Shown piece after piece: positions 1 through 12,300 of a DNA stretch of 64,000 bases (the first letter of the stretch is position 1; every line of letters starts with the position of its first letter). The stretch covers positions 44,360,014 to 44,424,013 of the forward strand of contig CM036618.1 in assembly GCA_020746105.1 (NCBI GenBank), given 5' to 3'. This DNA comes from Trogon surrucura (taxonomy: Eukaryota > Chordata > Aves > Trogoniformes > Trogonidae). The notes beneath the pieces are model-generated. The model did no database searches and was not told where the DNA came from. It saw nothing but the letters and a program-made list of their open reading frames with translations. The position numbers and the translations under genes were made by a program.

Positions 1-2269
1 GTGAAATTGTGAGCAAACTTGAAAGTTTGGTTATGAAGTATAACATGAAAAACATGTCCAGAAGCTGTAAATATTTATATTTGAAGAGGTATTTGAGACA
101 ATAAGACAAAGCAGGATAGTAAGAAACTCTGAGAGCCTAGAACAAAAGCATTTTGACGTGGTGGTTTGGGTTTTTTCCACCTTTGGAAATTTCCTTATTA
201 GTTTTACCTTTGTTTTTCTTTGAGTTGTGTTTCAATATTTTTAAAAAAACATAAAGAAGAGAAAAAGAAGAATTGGGAACCGTACTATACAGGTAGCTTT
301 CAATGAAGACTAAAGCCTCAGATTCGTATCACCTTGAGAATTCAAACAAGCCAAATTTGCTTCCTTATTTCCCTCTGTTCACAAAAACTTTGATAACACA
401 TAGTAATTTGTGAAGAATATTTGTTAGAAAATGAAGAAAACATCATGTTTTAGAAGAAGATTTTTCACTCTTTTGCAAGAAAAAAAAAGCCTTGTTAAAA
501 TTTTCATTCATCGTTATACATGTTTTAATCCATATCCTTTTCAAATAAGTATGTAGCTTTGAGTGGCATAGAGGAAGGTACAGTTTATGGCAGATGTTAT
601 AGAAAGTATGTATTATAATAGCGAAAACATTATTTTGAAATTAATGTACTTAATCATGAAGGAAATTCACTAGATAAGCTTTCGAATTGTTAGGAATACA
701 ATTGATGTAAATATGCTAAATTCAGCAATGTCAAAATTGAATAATACAAATATTATTATTTACAGTATTAACAACTAAGCAAATATCCCATAATTTTTGA
801 ATGTGTTGAAAAAAATTGTATGACATTATGTTTACAATTTTTCAAATGTTCATCATTTGAATATTGCAAAAGCTAGACAAATTCAGACTTAAGACAATTA
901 TAGTCCCAATGAGTGACAGAAAGTGATGTTCATAAAAAAAATCTGATATGGACTTCTCATATGTAAAACTGTGATAGAAAGCATCTGTATAGAACAGTAA
1001 TTGTCTTGGAAGTGAGTTTCACTTTTTCTTTTTTTTTTTTTGCAAGAGAAAGTTAAGTAAGAAAGAGTCAACAAGTATAACAATGTCCACTGGTTGCTTT
1101 TGATGCAGTATATGGTTTTCCAGCTTCTGCTCATCAGCAACCAGAATTATTCCATATTCTCTGGTCCTGGAGTAAGTGGGCATGTTGTGAGATTCATATC
1201 AGCTCCATGGGCTAGCAGTGAACCTCAAAAAAGTGCAGGTTTCTAGTACTTGAAGAAATTAGGAAAAAGACTGCGTGGGGTTAAACTTAGCATTATCTCA
1301 TCAGCATTCAGCACCACTGCTATGCCATGAAGGAGAAAAAATAACAGAGAAACATGAGAAGAAGAATAGATAAAAGGCAAGTACTGAGAGGGAAAATGTG
1401 TTGTTTCTTAATTGAGCTGGAAAGAAAGAAGAGGAGGAGGGGAAGATGTTGCTTGCAGCTCTCTTTTGATGGGAAACCTTTTTGTGCTTATGACTATGTA
1501 GGTTAAAAATGTAGTGTTGTTTCTAATAGACAGTCACATTGTAATTCTTGTATGGTAAATCAATGATGAAAATTCATGAAGAAAATAAGAGAAGGGAGGA
1601 AAAAAGTAGAATTCGGCACTGTGAATATTTGTAAGATGTACGGGTTCAATACATATGAATTAAGGCTGTTTTGAAGTCACTGAAGCTGTGCAAGTTTACT
1701 TCAGTAGAGATTTTCACTCCCTTCTTACTCCCTTCTGTCTCAGCTCCTTTCTCCCCACCATACACCAAAGAGTCCCTTGTGGTGTTTGTAGTTCTATACT
1801 GTGCTACGGTTTATATTGTACAAAAAGGACAAGCAGGGGGGACCGCACCAACTTGTAAGAGTATTAGATTCAGTGTTAAGACATTGCCATATATCCAATT
1901 TTTTTTATTCCTAAACCATCTGAATTTCATGTATTTTTGATATTTCAGCATTTAATTGATATATATTTTTTCCTGATTACTTTTTAGATGCTTGTATCTC
2001 TATCTATTATACGGGCTGGGCTGGAATTAATCTCACAAGACTGAATTCTGAAATGGAATTTTCAATGTATTACATTTGCAGACCCAAAATAAACATGGCA
2101 AGAGCAGGCACTGTAATGGCATTTTTGGCACTTCTGCTCACAGATGGCAGAGGAAAGTGCAGAAACTCAAAGAATAAACAAAAAAAACCCCTACCCACAA
2201 ACAGAGAGGTGAACTAAATCTCCTTGAACTCAGGATAAAGGTTGGGCTCGGGGCACTGGTTCATCGCTG
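1..2269. other. unique AT-rich DNA, no gene seen
   Basis: AT-rich unique sequence. Open frames here are short (80-90 codons) and lack protein-like composition or splice context. The only low-complexity tract is a T13 run at 1029-1041. I see no repeat family that I recognise. Confidence 0.7.
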
Positions 2270-2520
2270 TTCTTATTGCAGCTAATCCTGACGCAATGTG
2301 TTCTAATTGTACATGAACCATTCCCCCTTGGATGGAGCTGCCTGTCAACCCACCCTAAGGGAGGGATGGCCATCTGGAGCACTCTGCGGAGGGCTGGGCA
2401 GTGGCACGTGTGCAGCTGCGCACCACGAACACCCAGGTGTCTCAGCCTGTCTATGACAGGCAGCAAGCAGGCACAGCTCTACCAGGCTGGGGAGGATAGT
2501 CTGCAAGGGTGAGAGAAACC
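2270..2520. other. small GC-rich island of unknown identity
   Basis: About 250 bases stand out from the AT-rich surroundings by high GC and several CpGs (gacgca, gcggag, ctgcgcaccacgaa) plus an E-box CACGTG at about 2405. A short perfect hairpin (gcctgtc, 3-base loop, gacaggc) lies near 2447-2463. Open frames of 78-95 codons exist on both strands, but they overlap one another and none resembles a known protein. It could be an old repeat, a regulatory island or a degraded exon; the sequence does not decide. Confidence 0.4.
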
Positions 2521-3886
2521 AGCAAGATGGGATTTGACAGGAAATAGAAATAATAATAAATAACACTGATAAATAATTATACTCTTTTTTTCCCCCTTTC
2601 TTTTTCCAGATCAGTATTTTACACTCCAGCATGAGGATTGAAGTCTGGTCTCACTTAGGCTTTGATGAGTCTGTAAGAAATATGAATGCAACACAAGTGT
2701 AGGCGCAGAGGAGGTAGCTCAAAGTCATGTTAAAATAGCAATGAGGGTGGATTTGTTTTAGCTGCCACACGGACTAAATGAGCATACCTGAAGCAGACAG
2801 GTAGTGCTAGTTTCTATGCCCAGATTTGCTCAGCTCTCACTCCTGGAGCAGCTGCTACCTGATTCCAGTGGCTCAGCTGACAGAGTTGCGGTCCTGTGCT
2901 AAATATACTGCTCAGACTATAGGGAACACAAAGTCACCTCTCAGGCTGCATCCGAACTTCTTTTGACTTGTGCTGGTGAAACTGCTATAGAAATCTGAGC
3001 TTTTTTCTGTCACAGCTGAATCTGGAAAAGATACATTTTATGCTGCCATCAGCTGAATCCTGCACACAGCTGCATCGAGGCTCAGATATATCCATACACA
3101 CAAATAACAGCGCTATGAAGCTGTGAACACAAAGGAAATACACATTGAAAATGCTATCATGAAGTGCCAGAGAGTGGTTTACGTTATACAAAAAATACTT
3201 ATTACTAAGTATTTACATTGCTTACAAAGCTTTAGAGATGTCTTAAAGGATGCTTTAAAATAATACATACGTAAGACGGTTTTCTTTAAAATATTTTACT
3301 GTATATATCTTATAGAAGGTAAAATGAGTGTCCCTTTCACCATTTCAGTGTCCATTTCAATGTTACAGTATTGATTTTTATTCAAATTCAGAATTTTTAT
3401 TTAATATTTCATTGGAGTTACAGAAATCAGAAGTTTCTATATATTCTATAAATAATTTTGGATATTGATAAATATATGTAAATTGTTATTTTGCTTTGGA
3501 ATAAAAAAATCAGACAAAAATGAGAAAAAAGCATTTTAAAACCAGTGTAGATTAACATAATAGGAAACAGATAAGCAATATTACTAAGTGGAAAACAAAC
3601 ACATAAGTGAAAACCGATGTCAACTTTCTTACTATAAGCACACTGTATGCGCTATTGAACTTGCATATACCTTCGGAAGAAATGGAAAATTAAGAATGTC
3701 AGCCTAGGCATTTTTTGAACTTTTAACAGATGTGGACTCCCCCGCTCCTACAGTTATAATCCTAAGGCTGGTAAAATTTTGAGTGCTTTAGCACAACGGC
3801 CAGTGTGCCAGGAGTCTACACCAGCGGGATTCTGGGCTGAGGAATGAAGCAGATTATACATACTCGAGTTTTGGCTACTACTCTTT
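2521..3886. other. unique AT-rich DNA, no gene seen
   Basis: Very AT-rich stretches (for example around 3400-3560) with no recognisable repeat, RNA gene or credible exon. Confidence 0.7.
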
Positions 3887-4372
3887 CACAGAATCACAGA
3901 ATGTTAGAGGTTGGAAGGGACCTCAAAGATCATCTAGTCCAACCCCCCCGCCAGAGCAGGACCACCTACAGTAGAGAGCACAGGAACATGTCCAGGTGGG
4001 TTTTGAATGTCTCCAAAAAAGGAGATTCCACAACATTCCTAGGCAGCCTGTTCCAGTACTCTGTCACCCTCACAGTAAAAAAGTTTTTCCTCATATTTTT
4101 ATGGAACCTCCTGTGTTCCAGCTTCCACCCATTGCCCCTTGTCCTGTCAGTGGACGCCGCTGAAAAGAGCCTGGCTCCATCCTCCTGACATTCCCCCTTG
4201 ACACATTTATAAACATTAATGAGGTCACGCCTCAGCCTCCTCTTCTCCAAGCTAAAGAGACCCAGCTCCTTCAGCCTTTCCTCATAAGGGTGATGCTCCA
4301 CTCCCTTCACCATCTTTGTGGCTCTACGCTGGACTCTCTCAAGCAGCTCCCTGTCCTTCTCAAACTGAGGGG
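3887..4372 (-). mobile_element. CR1 LINE, 5'-truncated 3' end
   Basis: Read on the minus strand, this fragment enters CR1 ORF2 in the region after the reverse transcriptase. It runs through the C-terminal motifs ([22 protein letters not shown], then [16 protein letters not shown]), crosses the 3' UTR (ttggactagatgatctt) and ends in tgattctgtga octamers at 3887. The ORF2 tail is still open from 4313 to 3966 (115 codons), which suggests a fairly recent insertion. The 5' edge at about 4372 is an ordinary CR1 5' truncation. The 3' UTR belongs to the 'gctctggcaggggggttgg' type shared with the copies at 16528, 20099, 45280, 56360 and 63340. It is non-autonomous. Confidence 0.95.
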
Positions 4373-5439
4373 AGTCAGAAAATATTCATCCTCTTAATCT
4401 TGACAAGAACAAGTGTCACAGAAAGTCAAATGTAGAACTCATCTAACCTGAAGTTAATCATATAAAAGTTGGGCTTCTGCTTGGATTTCTCCTCCCCTTC
4501 CATGGGGAAAATTGCATTTGAATGAGAAAAATTGAATTCTGAATACACCTGTCTGTTTCCACTGACTACAAAAGGAGCTCAGACAGCTCACTTAGGCTAG
4601 GCTGGCTTTTACAGAGCTGCACTAAGATGGATGAATCCCATCTGTGGGGTGAGATTTTCAAAAGTGCTTACATGACTTAAGTATTCGTTTTTCATAGGCT
4701 TTCCAGAAATCTATGTTTCTAAATTACTTATATTTGGAGTTTCTCTTAATTCCTATCAAATGAATAGCCAAGCATATTAGCAAAATCCAAATAAGGTGAT
4801 TATGTCCTTTAGTTCTCGGTGCGTGTTTTAAGTATACCTTACAATTTCTTTGTCTATTTATCATTAGCACATACTTGGAAAAGCAGTGCAGAAGTGTATA
4901 TCCTGATGGGGATACTGAGTTCAAAAAGATAACAGAAGAAGAGAATCTTCATTAAAACTACTCAAGGGAAGAGAAAATAACCCCTAATGAATCTCTCATT
5001 GTCACGCACACACAAAAAAGCCTTCTATAACAAGTAACCAGTGATTGCTTCATAGCTTGAGGCATTAAAGTAGTTCTCATACTTATACTAGCTAAGAAAA
5101 CCTGCAAACTGCACTGTGTAACTGTCATCTCTATTTGATTATTACACATATTTATCTAAAAAAGAGGATACCATATTGTGTTCTGCTGATTATAATCCTG
5201 TGTGGAGAGGAAACTCTCCAGATGAAATTGTGATGTGCAACAGAAAGATTTCATACCTGAAAAATAAAGCATTTTTTTTCATGGCATCACTGGGTTCTGC
5301 AGTTCTTCACCTCATGACTAACTGCAGGAGCCAAGGTTAATTCTCATTAGTGAAGTCTCTTAGGCACTTGATCCTGGCATGCAGAACAGTGAGGTGACAA
5401 GATTCTCCCTAAATCCCATCTTGATTAATAAAATAGACA
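4373..5439. other. unique DNA, no gene seen
   Basis: No repeat or coding signal recognised. Minus-strand open frames at 4724-4924 and 4958-5149 are short and unremarkable. Confidence 0.65.
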
Positions 5440-5690
5440 TAGAATCATGGAATTGTTTAGGTTGGAAAAGACCTTTACGATCATCGAGTCCAACTGTTAA
5501 TGTAGCAATGCCAGGTTAAACCATATCCCTAAGCACTACATCTATATGTCTCCGGGGTGATGACTCAACCACTTCCCTGGGCAGCCTGTTCCAACGCTTG
5601 ACAACCCTTTCAGTGAAGAAATTTTTCCTAATGTCCAGTCTAAACCTCCCCTGGCACAACTTGAGGCTGTGTTTCTAGAACTGTTCTCTC
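5440..5690 (-). mobile_element. CR1 LINE 3' fragment, older type
   Basis: The left edge begins with catagaatcatggaattg, the reverse complement of a CR1 octamer tail. It is followed by ggttggaaaagacc and the ORF2 end (ttccctgggcagcctgttcc, then gaagaaatttttcctaatgtcc). The 3' UTR ('atgatctttaaggtctttt' type, with caatgccaggttaaacc) matches the copies near 42475 and 50345, a different CR1 group from the 3887 copy. Similarity fades at about 5690. The reading frame is broken. It lies head-to-head with the next CR1 about 230 bases to the right, but the two differ in type, so they are independent insertions. Confidence 0.9.
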
Positions 5691-5919
5691 TGGATGGATT
5701 CATAGTGTAGCCAGTCTGTAACAAAGGCAAAGATGCCATATCTTTAAAGGGGCATTTCAATGTTTAGTGAGATGTAAGGAGCTAAGTTTTGACTCCTCTG
5801 GCCAAACACACGCTTACCTGAGGGCTGTCCATAAGAAGGTGTTCAAGGATGACAGTTTCTCAGGCTCTCACTTTCCAGGAAATAACTGAATATTTTCAGG
5901 ACCAGAGGGAGAGCATCCT
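5691..5919. other. spacer between two CR1 copies
   Basis: Unassigned sequence between two divergent CR1 fragments. The right end (about 5900-5919) may be decayed CR1, but I cannot support that. Confidence 0.5.
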
Positions 5920-6600
5920 TGTCAAAAGAACATGGGACACCGGTGGACAAAAAGCTAGACATTAACCAACAATGCACGCTTGCAGCCCAGAAGGCCAATC
6001 GCATCCTGGGCTGCATCAAAAGAAACAGGACAAGAAGATTAAGAGAGGTGATTCTGACCGTCTACTCTGCTCTGGTGAGACCTTACCTGGAGTACTGTGT
6101 CCAGCCCCGGAGCCCTCAACACAAGAAGGACATGGACCTGTTGGAGTGGGTCCAGAGGAAAGTCACAAAAATGATCAACGGGCTGGAGCACCTGTCCTAT
6201 GAAGACAGGCTGAGAGAGTTGAGGTTGTTCAGCCTGGAGAAGAGAAGGCTCCAAGGAGACCTTATGGGGGCCTTCCAGTGCCAGAAGGGGAAGGAAAGAT
6301 GAGGAGGGACTGTTTGCAAGGGTATGTAGTGACAGAGTGAGTGACAATGGTTTTAAACCACTGTATTAAATGAGGGTGGTGAAACACTGGAACAGGTTGC
6401 CTAGAGAGGTGAAGGCCAGACTCCTGGACTGATTCAAAGTCAAGCTTGACGAGGCTCTGAGTAATCTGATCTAGTTGGAGATATTCCTGCTCACTGCAGG
6501 GGGTTGGACTAGATGATCTTTAAAAGTCCCTCTCAACCCAGTGCATTCTGTGAGTCCATGATTCTATGATTTTGTAATTGATTCTCTGATTGTATGATTC
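5920..6600 (+). mobile_element. CR1 LINE, ORF2 C-terminal part plus 3' UTR
   Basis: The plus strand encodes the CR1 post-RT region in one open frame (5919-6302): [54 protein letters not shown]. After a frame break it continues into the ORF2 end (gaacactggaacaggttgcc) and a 3' UTR of the 'ctgctcactgcagggggttgg' type. The tail from about 6545 is a long degenerate octamer array (attctgtg, gattctatg, gattctctg). This 3' type is shared with the copy at 62298. The 5' end is truncated, with no reverse transcriptase core. Confidence 0.95.
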
Positions 6601-9200
6601 AGCATCCTGCTGGTTAGTGTGCTCACCTGGAATATAGGATCACTGCTTTCACAAAAGAATATGTAGATATTGCAGAAAGGGAGGGAACAGCCTAATCATG
6701 TAGAAATAGAAATGTTCTCCCCTCTTTAACTAGAGGGTTTCAATTTATATAGTAGATGATGGTTTATACCACTTTGAGAATGAGGGAAAGGCAAGGGGGG
6801 AATGAGAGTTGAATACTCTTTGCTATATTTTGAGTGCTCCAAATGGGTTAAAGAAGGTAGAGCAGGGCAAACACTCTCTTTTGATAAAAAAAAAAAAAAA
6901 AGAAAAGAAAAAAGACACACTTAAATATAAATCAATTTCTTTTAAAGGCACCAATCTTAATGGTTAATCCAAGACTTGTGAATTTCCAGTTAGGCACTTC
7001 TCAGTATTACAGATTTAAAAACTGAATTTCTGAAAACTGAACAGCAATCCGCTTTAGTGCTGCCTTTGAAAGAGCACAACTTTTAGGAGTTTCTGGTGAA
7101 ATAGAGCTCTTTAACAGATCTATGATGCTGCAAGCCCATAAACGGAAGCTACTCTTTTCCTTTTTCTTTCTCGAGACAGACATTGCTGTGATTTCCTTTC
7201 GAAAAGCAGTGGCACTTGTTGGATACTTTCTTAAATGGATACTTTCTTAAACTTTGTATATTTATAGAAAACTGGACAATAAATGTGATTGATCAGTGCA
7301 CTGGAGAAACACAGTCAAGCGAACAGTGGAGCAATACCAGTACTGGGGCAAGGAGGGGGCTCAAAATCTTACCCAACGCTGAAGGAAAAGGTAAGACCAG
7401 CAATGAGAGTAACTCAGGCTTCCATAGACTTACAGCCACATAATTTCGGCTTTGTGTCCTCTTTTAGGTACCCTAGTTTCCCCAGGCATGTGAAAGGTGT
7501 AAATCTGCATCCATTGTATACAATTTGGAGTTAACTTTATTATGCAGATGTATACCTGAAGACTAGTATCCAAATCTCTCCTATGAGTAGATCTCTTTTT
7601 GCTTTTCTAAATCTCATGAGACGGGATCAAAACTGGTGTCAGGAAGAATGTTTCCGAGGGACTATTCACCAAGACCTTTTTTGTAGGTCAGTCTAAGCAT
7701 CTTCATATCTTGGATATAAGAAGAAGCTTCGGGTTTTGTAGTTTTTTTAACTTCTCTATCATATCTGCTTTTACTTTTATTATTTCCAGACTGAGATTCT
7801 GACCTTACAAACATTCAATTTTCAGCATGTGAGTAGTGCCATGGAGTTCAAGAAGGGCAACAGAAGTGACCAGAGACATCTGACCCCAATTTAAACCTTA
7901 ATCTTGTGAAGATTTTTGTATATGAAATCAATATGAGTATTCACACCATTAAAGATAGGAATGTGAACTCTTTACAAGGTTGAGACCTAACTAGAATAGG
8001 ACCTTTTAATTTCATTTGGTGCAGGAATTCCATGTTTCTGACAATTAGATTGCTCGTCTTATAACCTTACTTATTGTTTTGACGTTTAGGAGAAAGGATT
8101 ATCTCAGGGGTTTCAGCAGGGCCAAACGTGTTTGTGTGAGCTTTCCAATATCTGCCAATAATTACTTGTAAGAAAACAGAATTTCTGCAGTTCTGAAAAC
8201 TATAACTATATGATAATAAAATAATGCGTTCACTTGCAGTGTTGAAAACAAACAACTCAGGCCCATAATGCAGAATAGACTGCTGTTGGCTAGTGTTGTG
8301 AAGTATTATCTCTACACATATCATTAATTTTTTTTCATAATATTAAGCTTCGTTAATCCATCCCTAGTTGTCTTGTATTTAAAAATAGAAGTTGTGAAAG
8401 TGAATTGCTCTGAATTGCATAGTAAATAAATTATATAGGTTATTTGGCTTCTGAGCTTATGTCATAAATGTGTTATTATTCACATGTATATCCACACAAA
8501 TATAGACACAATCTTATACTTAACAAAGCATAAAATGAAGTTAAAGGAAAGCCATTTTTTTTCTACAGCTGTTTACATGTCTATTTACAGGGACTTTGCT
8601 AATATGCAAGAAACAGACAGCTTGTCAACTTAATTTAAAATCCATTTTTAGTGTGCACCTTTGCAGTTATTTGAAAACCCAAGTCTAGGAATTCAAGGTG
8701 ACATACACTCTGCTAAACCCCATCAAACTCCCTAAAAGAAATCCAATACTTATGTACTTTTGGAAATAGTTTAATTCATGCAGCATTTAAATTAGGTGTT
8801 TTCATTCTTAGATTAAAGTCCCCCGGGTGCTTAATTCTAATTGCCCGGGTATGGGAACTGCATTCACACTGGGAAGTGCAAATAGACATCTGAACTCTGT
8901 CAAAGTCTCTAGAGAACTCTGGCAAACATGGACTACAGGACTATAATTAACATCGTCTGGCATACTGACTCTTGATTGCGATTTATTTGTTTATTGTTGT
9001 ATAGGAGGCTGTTCTAGACTAGTGTTAGAGCCCTATTCTAGGTCCGAGTCTACTCAGCAAGAGGGACTGAACACTTATATGCTGGCAGAGTGCCAGAGTG
9101 CCCAAAACAGCAGGCCTGTGGCATTTTTCTACACTGCTTGTTTAGTGTCCAGCAGTTAAGAGACACAGGGCAAGAGGAAAGACTGATTTTTATATAAGAA
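6601..9200. other. unique AT-rich DNA, no gene seen
   Basis: No credible gene. It contains an A16 run at 6886-6901 and a perfect 16-base tandem duplication at 7220-7251, listed separately. The part at about 8690-8950 has CpG-bearing motifs (cccgggt twice, taattgcccggg) and might be mildly constrained, but this is weak. Confidence 0.6.
7220..7251. repeat. perfect 16-bp tandem duplication
   Basis: The unit tggatactttcttaaa occurs twice head to tail with no mismatch. This is typical of a recent replication-slippage duplication. Confidence 0.95.
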
Positions 9201-9266
9201 AGGAACTAGATGGCTTCAAGCAATGACAGTGTAATTGTTGTCCCTATTCTGGTTCTGAAACCCTGC

Positions 9267-9353
9267 TTCATCCCCCCAAGGCTGCCCTAACTGCTGGCTT
9301 TCATTATAAAGAGTGGCCAGCAGTTGGGCAACTACAGCAGTGAAAGGGATGAA
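9267..9353. other. strong inverted repeat / hairpin
   Basis: The left arm at 9283-9298 (tgccctaactgctggc) and right arm at 9316-9330 (gccagcagttgggca) pair over 15 base pairs with a single bulged T, around a 17-base loop. A second, outer stem of 8 pairs forms between ttcatccc (9267-9274) and gggatgaa (9346-9353). Overall length and shape resemble a small-RNA precursor or a remnant of a palindromic transposon. Neither is shown by the sequence alone. Confidence 0.55.
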
Positions 9354-9356
9354 TCC

Positions 9357-12300
9357 CAAATGATGAAAACAGTTCATGTTTTCTCTTTGTTCCTGAATAT
9401 CCAGGTGAAGACACAAGAAGAGTTAAATCCTAATTACAGGTTGACATGGTTGAAGAAGACATCTGTCTTCTATGTACTGTCACTATAGAATATTTGCAGT
9501 ATGTAGAGAACTGTCAGCAAGAACTCTCTCCCCTGCAGCAGAATCTGAAGTGTACAGTATATACCTCTCTAAGCCTCCAGAGGCATCTTCTCACGCCACT
9601 GAGGGTGCAGGGAATTTAGGTATCTCTGTAGCCTCCTGCTATTTCCCCACATTTTTGGAGAGGAAGTACTTAATTACATCTGTTAGTGAGTTGGATTCCT
9701 CTTCAGTTCATACTGAAGCATTAATAGAGGGGAATAGTGATGCTTTGCTTTACCTTTTTGCATTGCTTTGCTTTATCTTTTTGCTTTTCTTTAATTTTAT
9801 TCACCAGTAAATAACATTTAGTAGAAGTCCTAGTGTTTCAACACATTCAACTTTTTCCTTAGAAAATTTTACTAAGTTCTGTTTATATTTTTCTATCCTC
9901 ATGATCTAACTACCTCAGATATTATCCTCATGGTCTAACTAACTCAGATAACTGAATGTTGTTCTATCTCATGAACTGACAAAGTTTAAAATCAAATTTC
10001 TTGTAGTGAAAGAACTGTTTAATCAGCTCTGTGAGTGGTGACCATGACATGAGTTTTACTACATCCTAATTTTGGATCACTGTGATAAATTAAGCTAATG
10101 CAATGTTTTAGTGTCTCCAGCATTGTGTCACTTCTTTGTGGATTATTTCTGTCATTCGCAACCTCAGAGTCATTTCAAGCAATAACTGGCAGAGAATTGT
10201 TTCTTCTTTGTCCCAAACTTTTCCAATCCATTCTGACTTTAAATGTAAGACAGACTGTAAGTTCAATACCTCGCAGCCCTGCAGGGTTAGAAACAGAAGC
10301 TTTATCCCATTAGAAACAGATGGTTTCTACTATCCCAATGGGACATACATGGCTCCAACTGGAGTCCCTGGAAAGTTCTGAAACAGTATGTTGTGACAGA
10401 CTCTTCACACCTGCAATCTTGCCAGTTGCTAACCTACCCTGTAAACCTGCCTTTTAAAGATTGGAAGGTGAATGAAAAATACTGTAGCAAAACAGCACCA
10501 ATTTCAGAAAAAAAAAAAAAAAAGGCCTTTGTTTCAGAAAAATGATATAAAATAAAATTTGGAAATGTACTAATGTAATAAAGACTTACAATTCCACTAC
10601 AGAATTGATGTCCTAAATATAATTCAATAAGAAGTTGTATAGGTGTACTGCTGATTAAGGGTTTCCTCTGTCAGAATGACAAAGGGCTGAAATCTGTAAT
10701 TTTGGTTTACATTAGACAGTCATAAGGCTGTCTTACTGGTAAGTCAGCAAATACGTAGGAACATAGAAATAGGAAGAAATTAATTTTTTAATGTAGTTCA
10801 GCTACTGATATTACAAGCATCTATATCATGTAATATTTTAATGAATTAAACAAATCCACTTTAAAAATAGGTCAGATTATTTTTTTGTCTTCTCTCCTCC
10901 TGTAGATATATTTTTGTTCTTACGGCAGAAATCTTATTTTCCTTTTGTGCCTACATTTATTCATGGATAGTGGCCTTTTTTTTTAATCCCGTGTCAACAT
11001 TATCACTGAACTTAAACAGCTGTGCTTTTTCTTCTTTTTTTTTTTTTCCTTAAAAGGTTTTAATTTTTTTTTTCACTGGTGTTCACTACTTCCATATAAC
11101 TTCAGTCCTTCTTGGCATTCTTTTATACATCTAAACCACCAAAGAAATTTTTTTTAGTTTTGTATGGAGGTTTTGTCCTGATCTAAGGTGCCTTTCATCA
11201 GCCTATTCCAGCTTGAATGCATCTTTTCTTGACTGTAGATGATGAGAATCATATACAATATTTTTTATGACATATTACTTTGGCCTTGTACAATATCATT
11301 GATTCTGACCTGTTTCCTCTGAAAATGCTTCAAATTGTACTTCGTAGGACTACATTTGACTTTTTCATGGTTATACTTCCTTGATGGTACATAGTTGTCT
11401 ATGATGTGTAGAGACAGATTCCCTTCCTCAGTCATTTCCAAATGAGTAATTCCTGATCTACTGGGGGAAAAAAAAAGTTGTTATTAATTCCTAAATGCAT
11501 GACCATATATTTCATATATTGAATTTCATTCTACTCCTATTTTTCCAATACTCAAGGTCATCCGGTTCTTTCTGTGTGATATCCCAATTTTCCTAACAAG
11601 TTACATATTTCATTTAACTGAGTATCACATTTCTTTCAAGGTTATTACAGAAAATATTAATGAAAGTACTCAAGAGACCAATCACTGAGAAACTGCAGTG
11701 GCAGCCTCCCTCTACCTGAGTTTTTTCCTGTTCTTTACTCCTACTGTTACTTTTTCTTTAGTCCCTTCCCCACTTTATAATTCCCAGGTTAATCGCTTTT
11801 ATACTGGCTTCTTAACTAAAAATTCCTGTGTGGTATCAGATTGATTAGATCTGTTCTCTTCTCTTGTCTAGAAAATCAATTACTTTTCAATGAATTCTAT
11901 CAGGTTAGACTGGCAATATCTTATTCTTTCTTTCAAAGTGTCTTTCAGAACAAACCTTGCAAATTATTATTTATCAGACTAATGATTTGTCACTCCGCCC
12001 TCCTTTTCATACTTTATCTTCTGTTCTCCACTAATATGAGAGAACTCAGGAAATAAAAAAAATATTATAAATTCCGGCTGTGAAGTCTGGAATTCTGTGT
12101 TCCTTTTTTGCTGCAAGTTCTGGGATAAGAAAAATTTGGTTCCTCTGAAACACTTTAAGATTTTTATATTTTGCATTGACCTCAGTTGCAGTAATTTCCA
12201 TTTCTGAATGTCTGTTCACACACTCATCACCTTACCTTTGTTACCTTCAGTTTCATAGAAAATTGAAAGAAATATTCATTTAAATAGATATCTTCCTTTT

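Noticed and set aside
5440..6600. Head-to-head CR1 pair as another inverted insertion
   Set aside because: The two copies have different 3' UTR types and each has its own octamer tail, so they are separate insertions.
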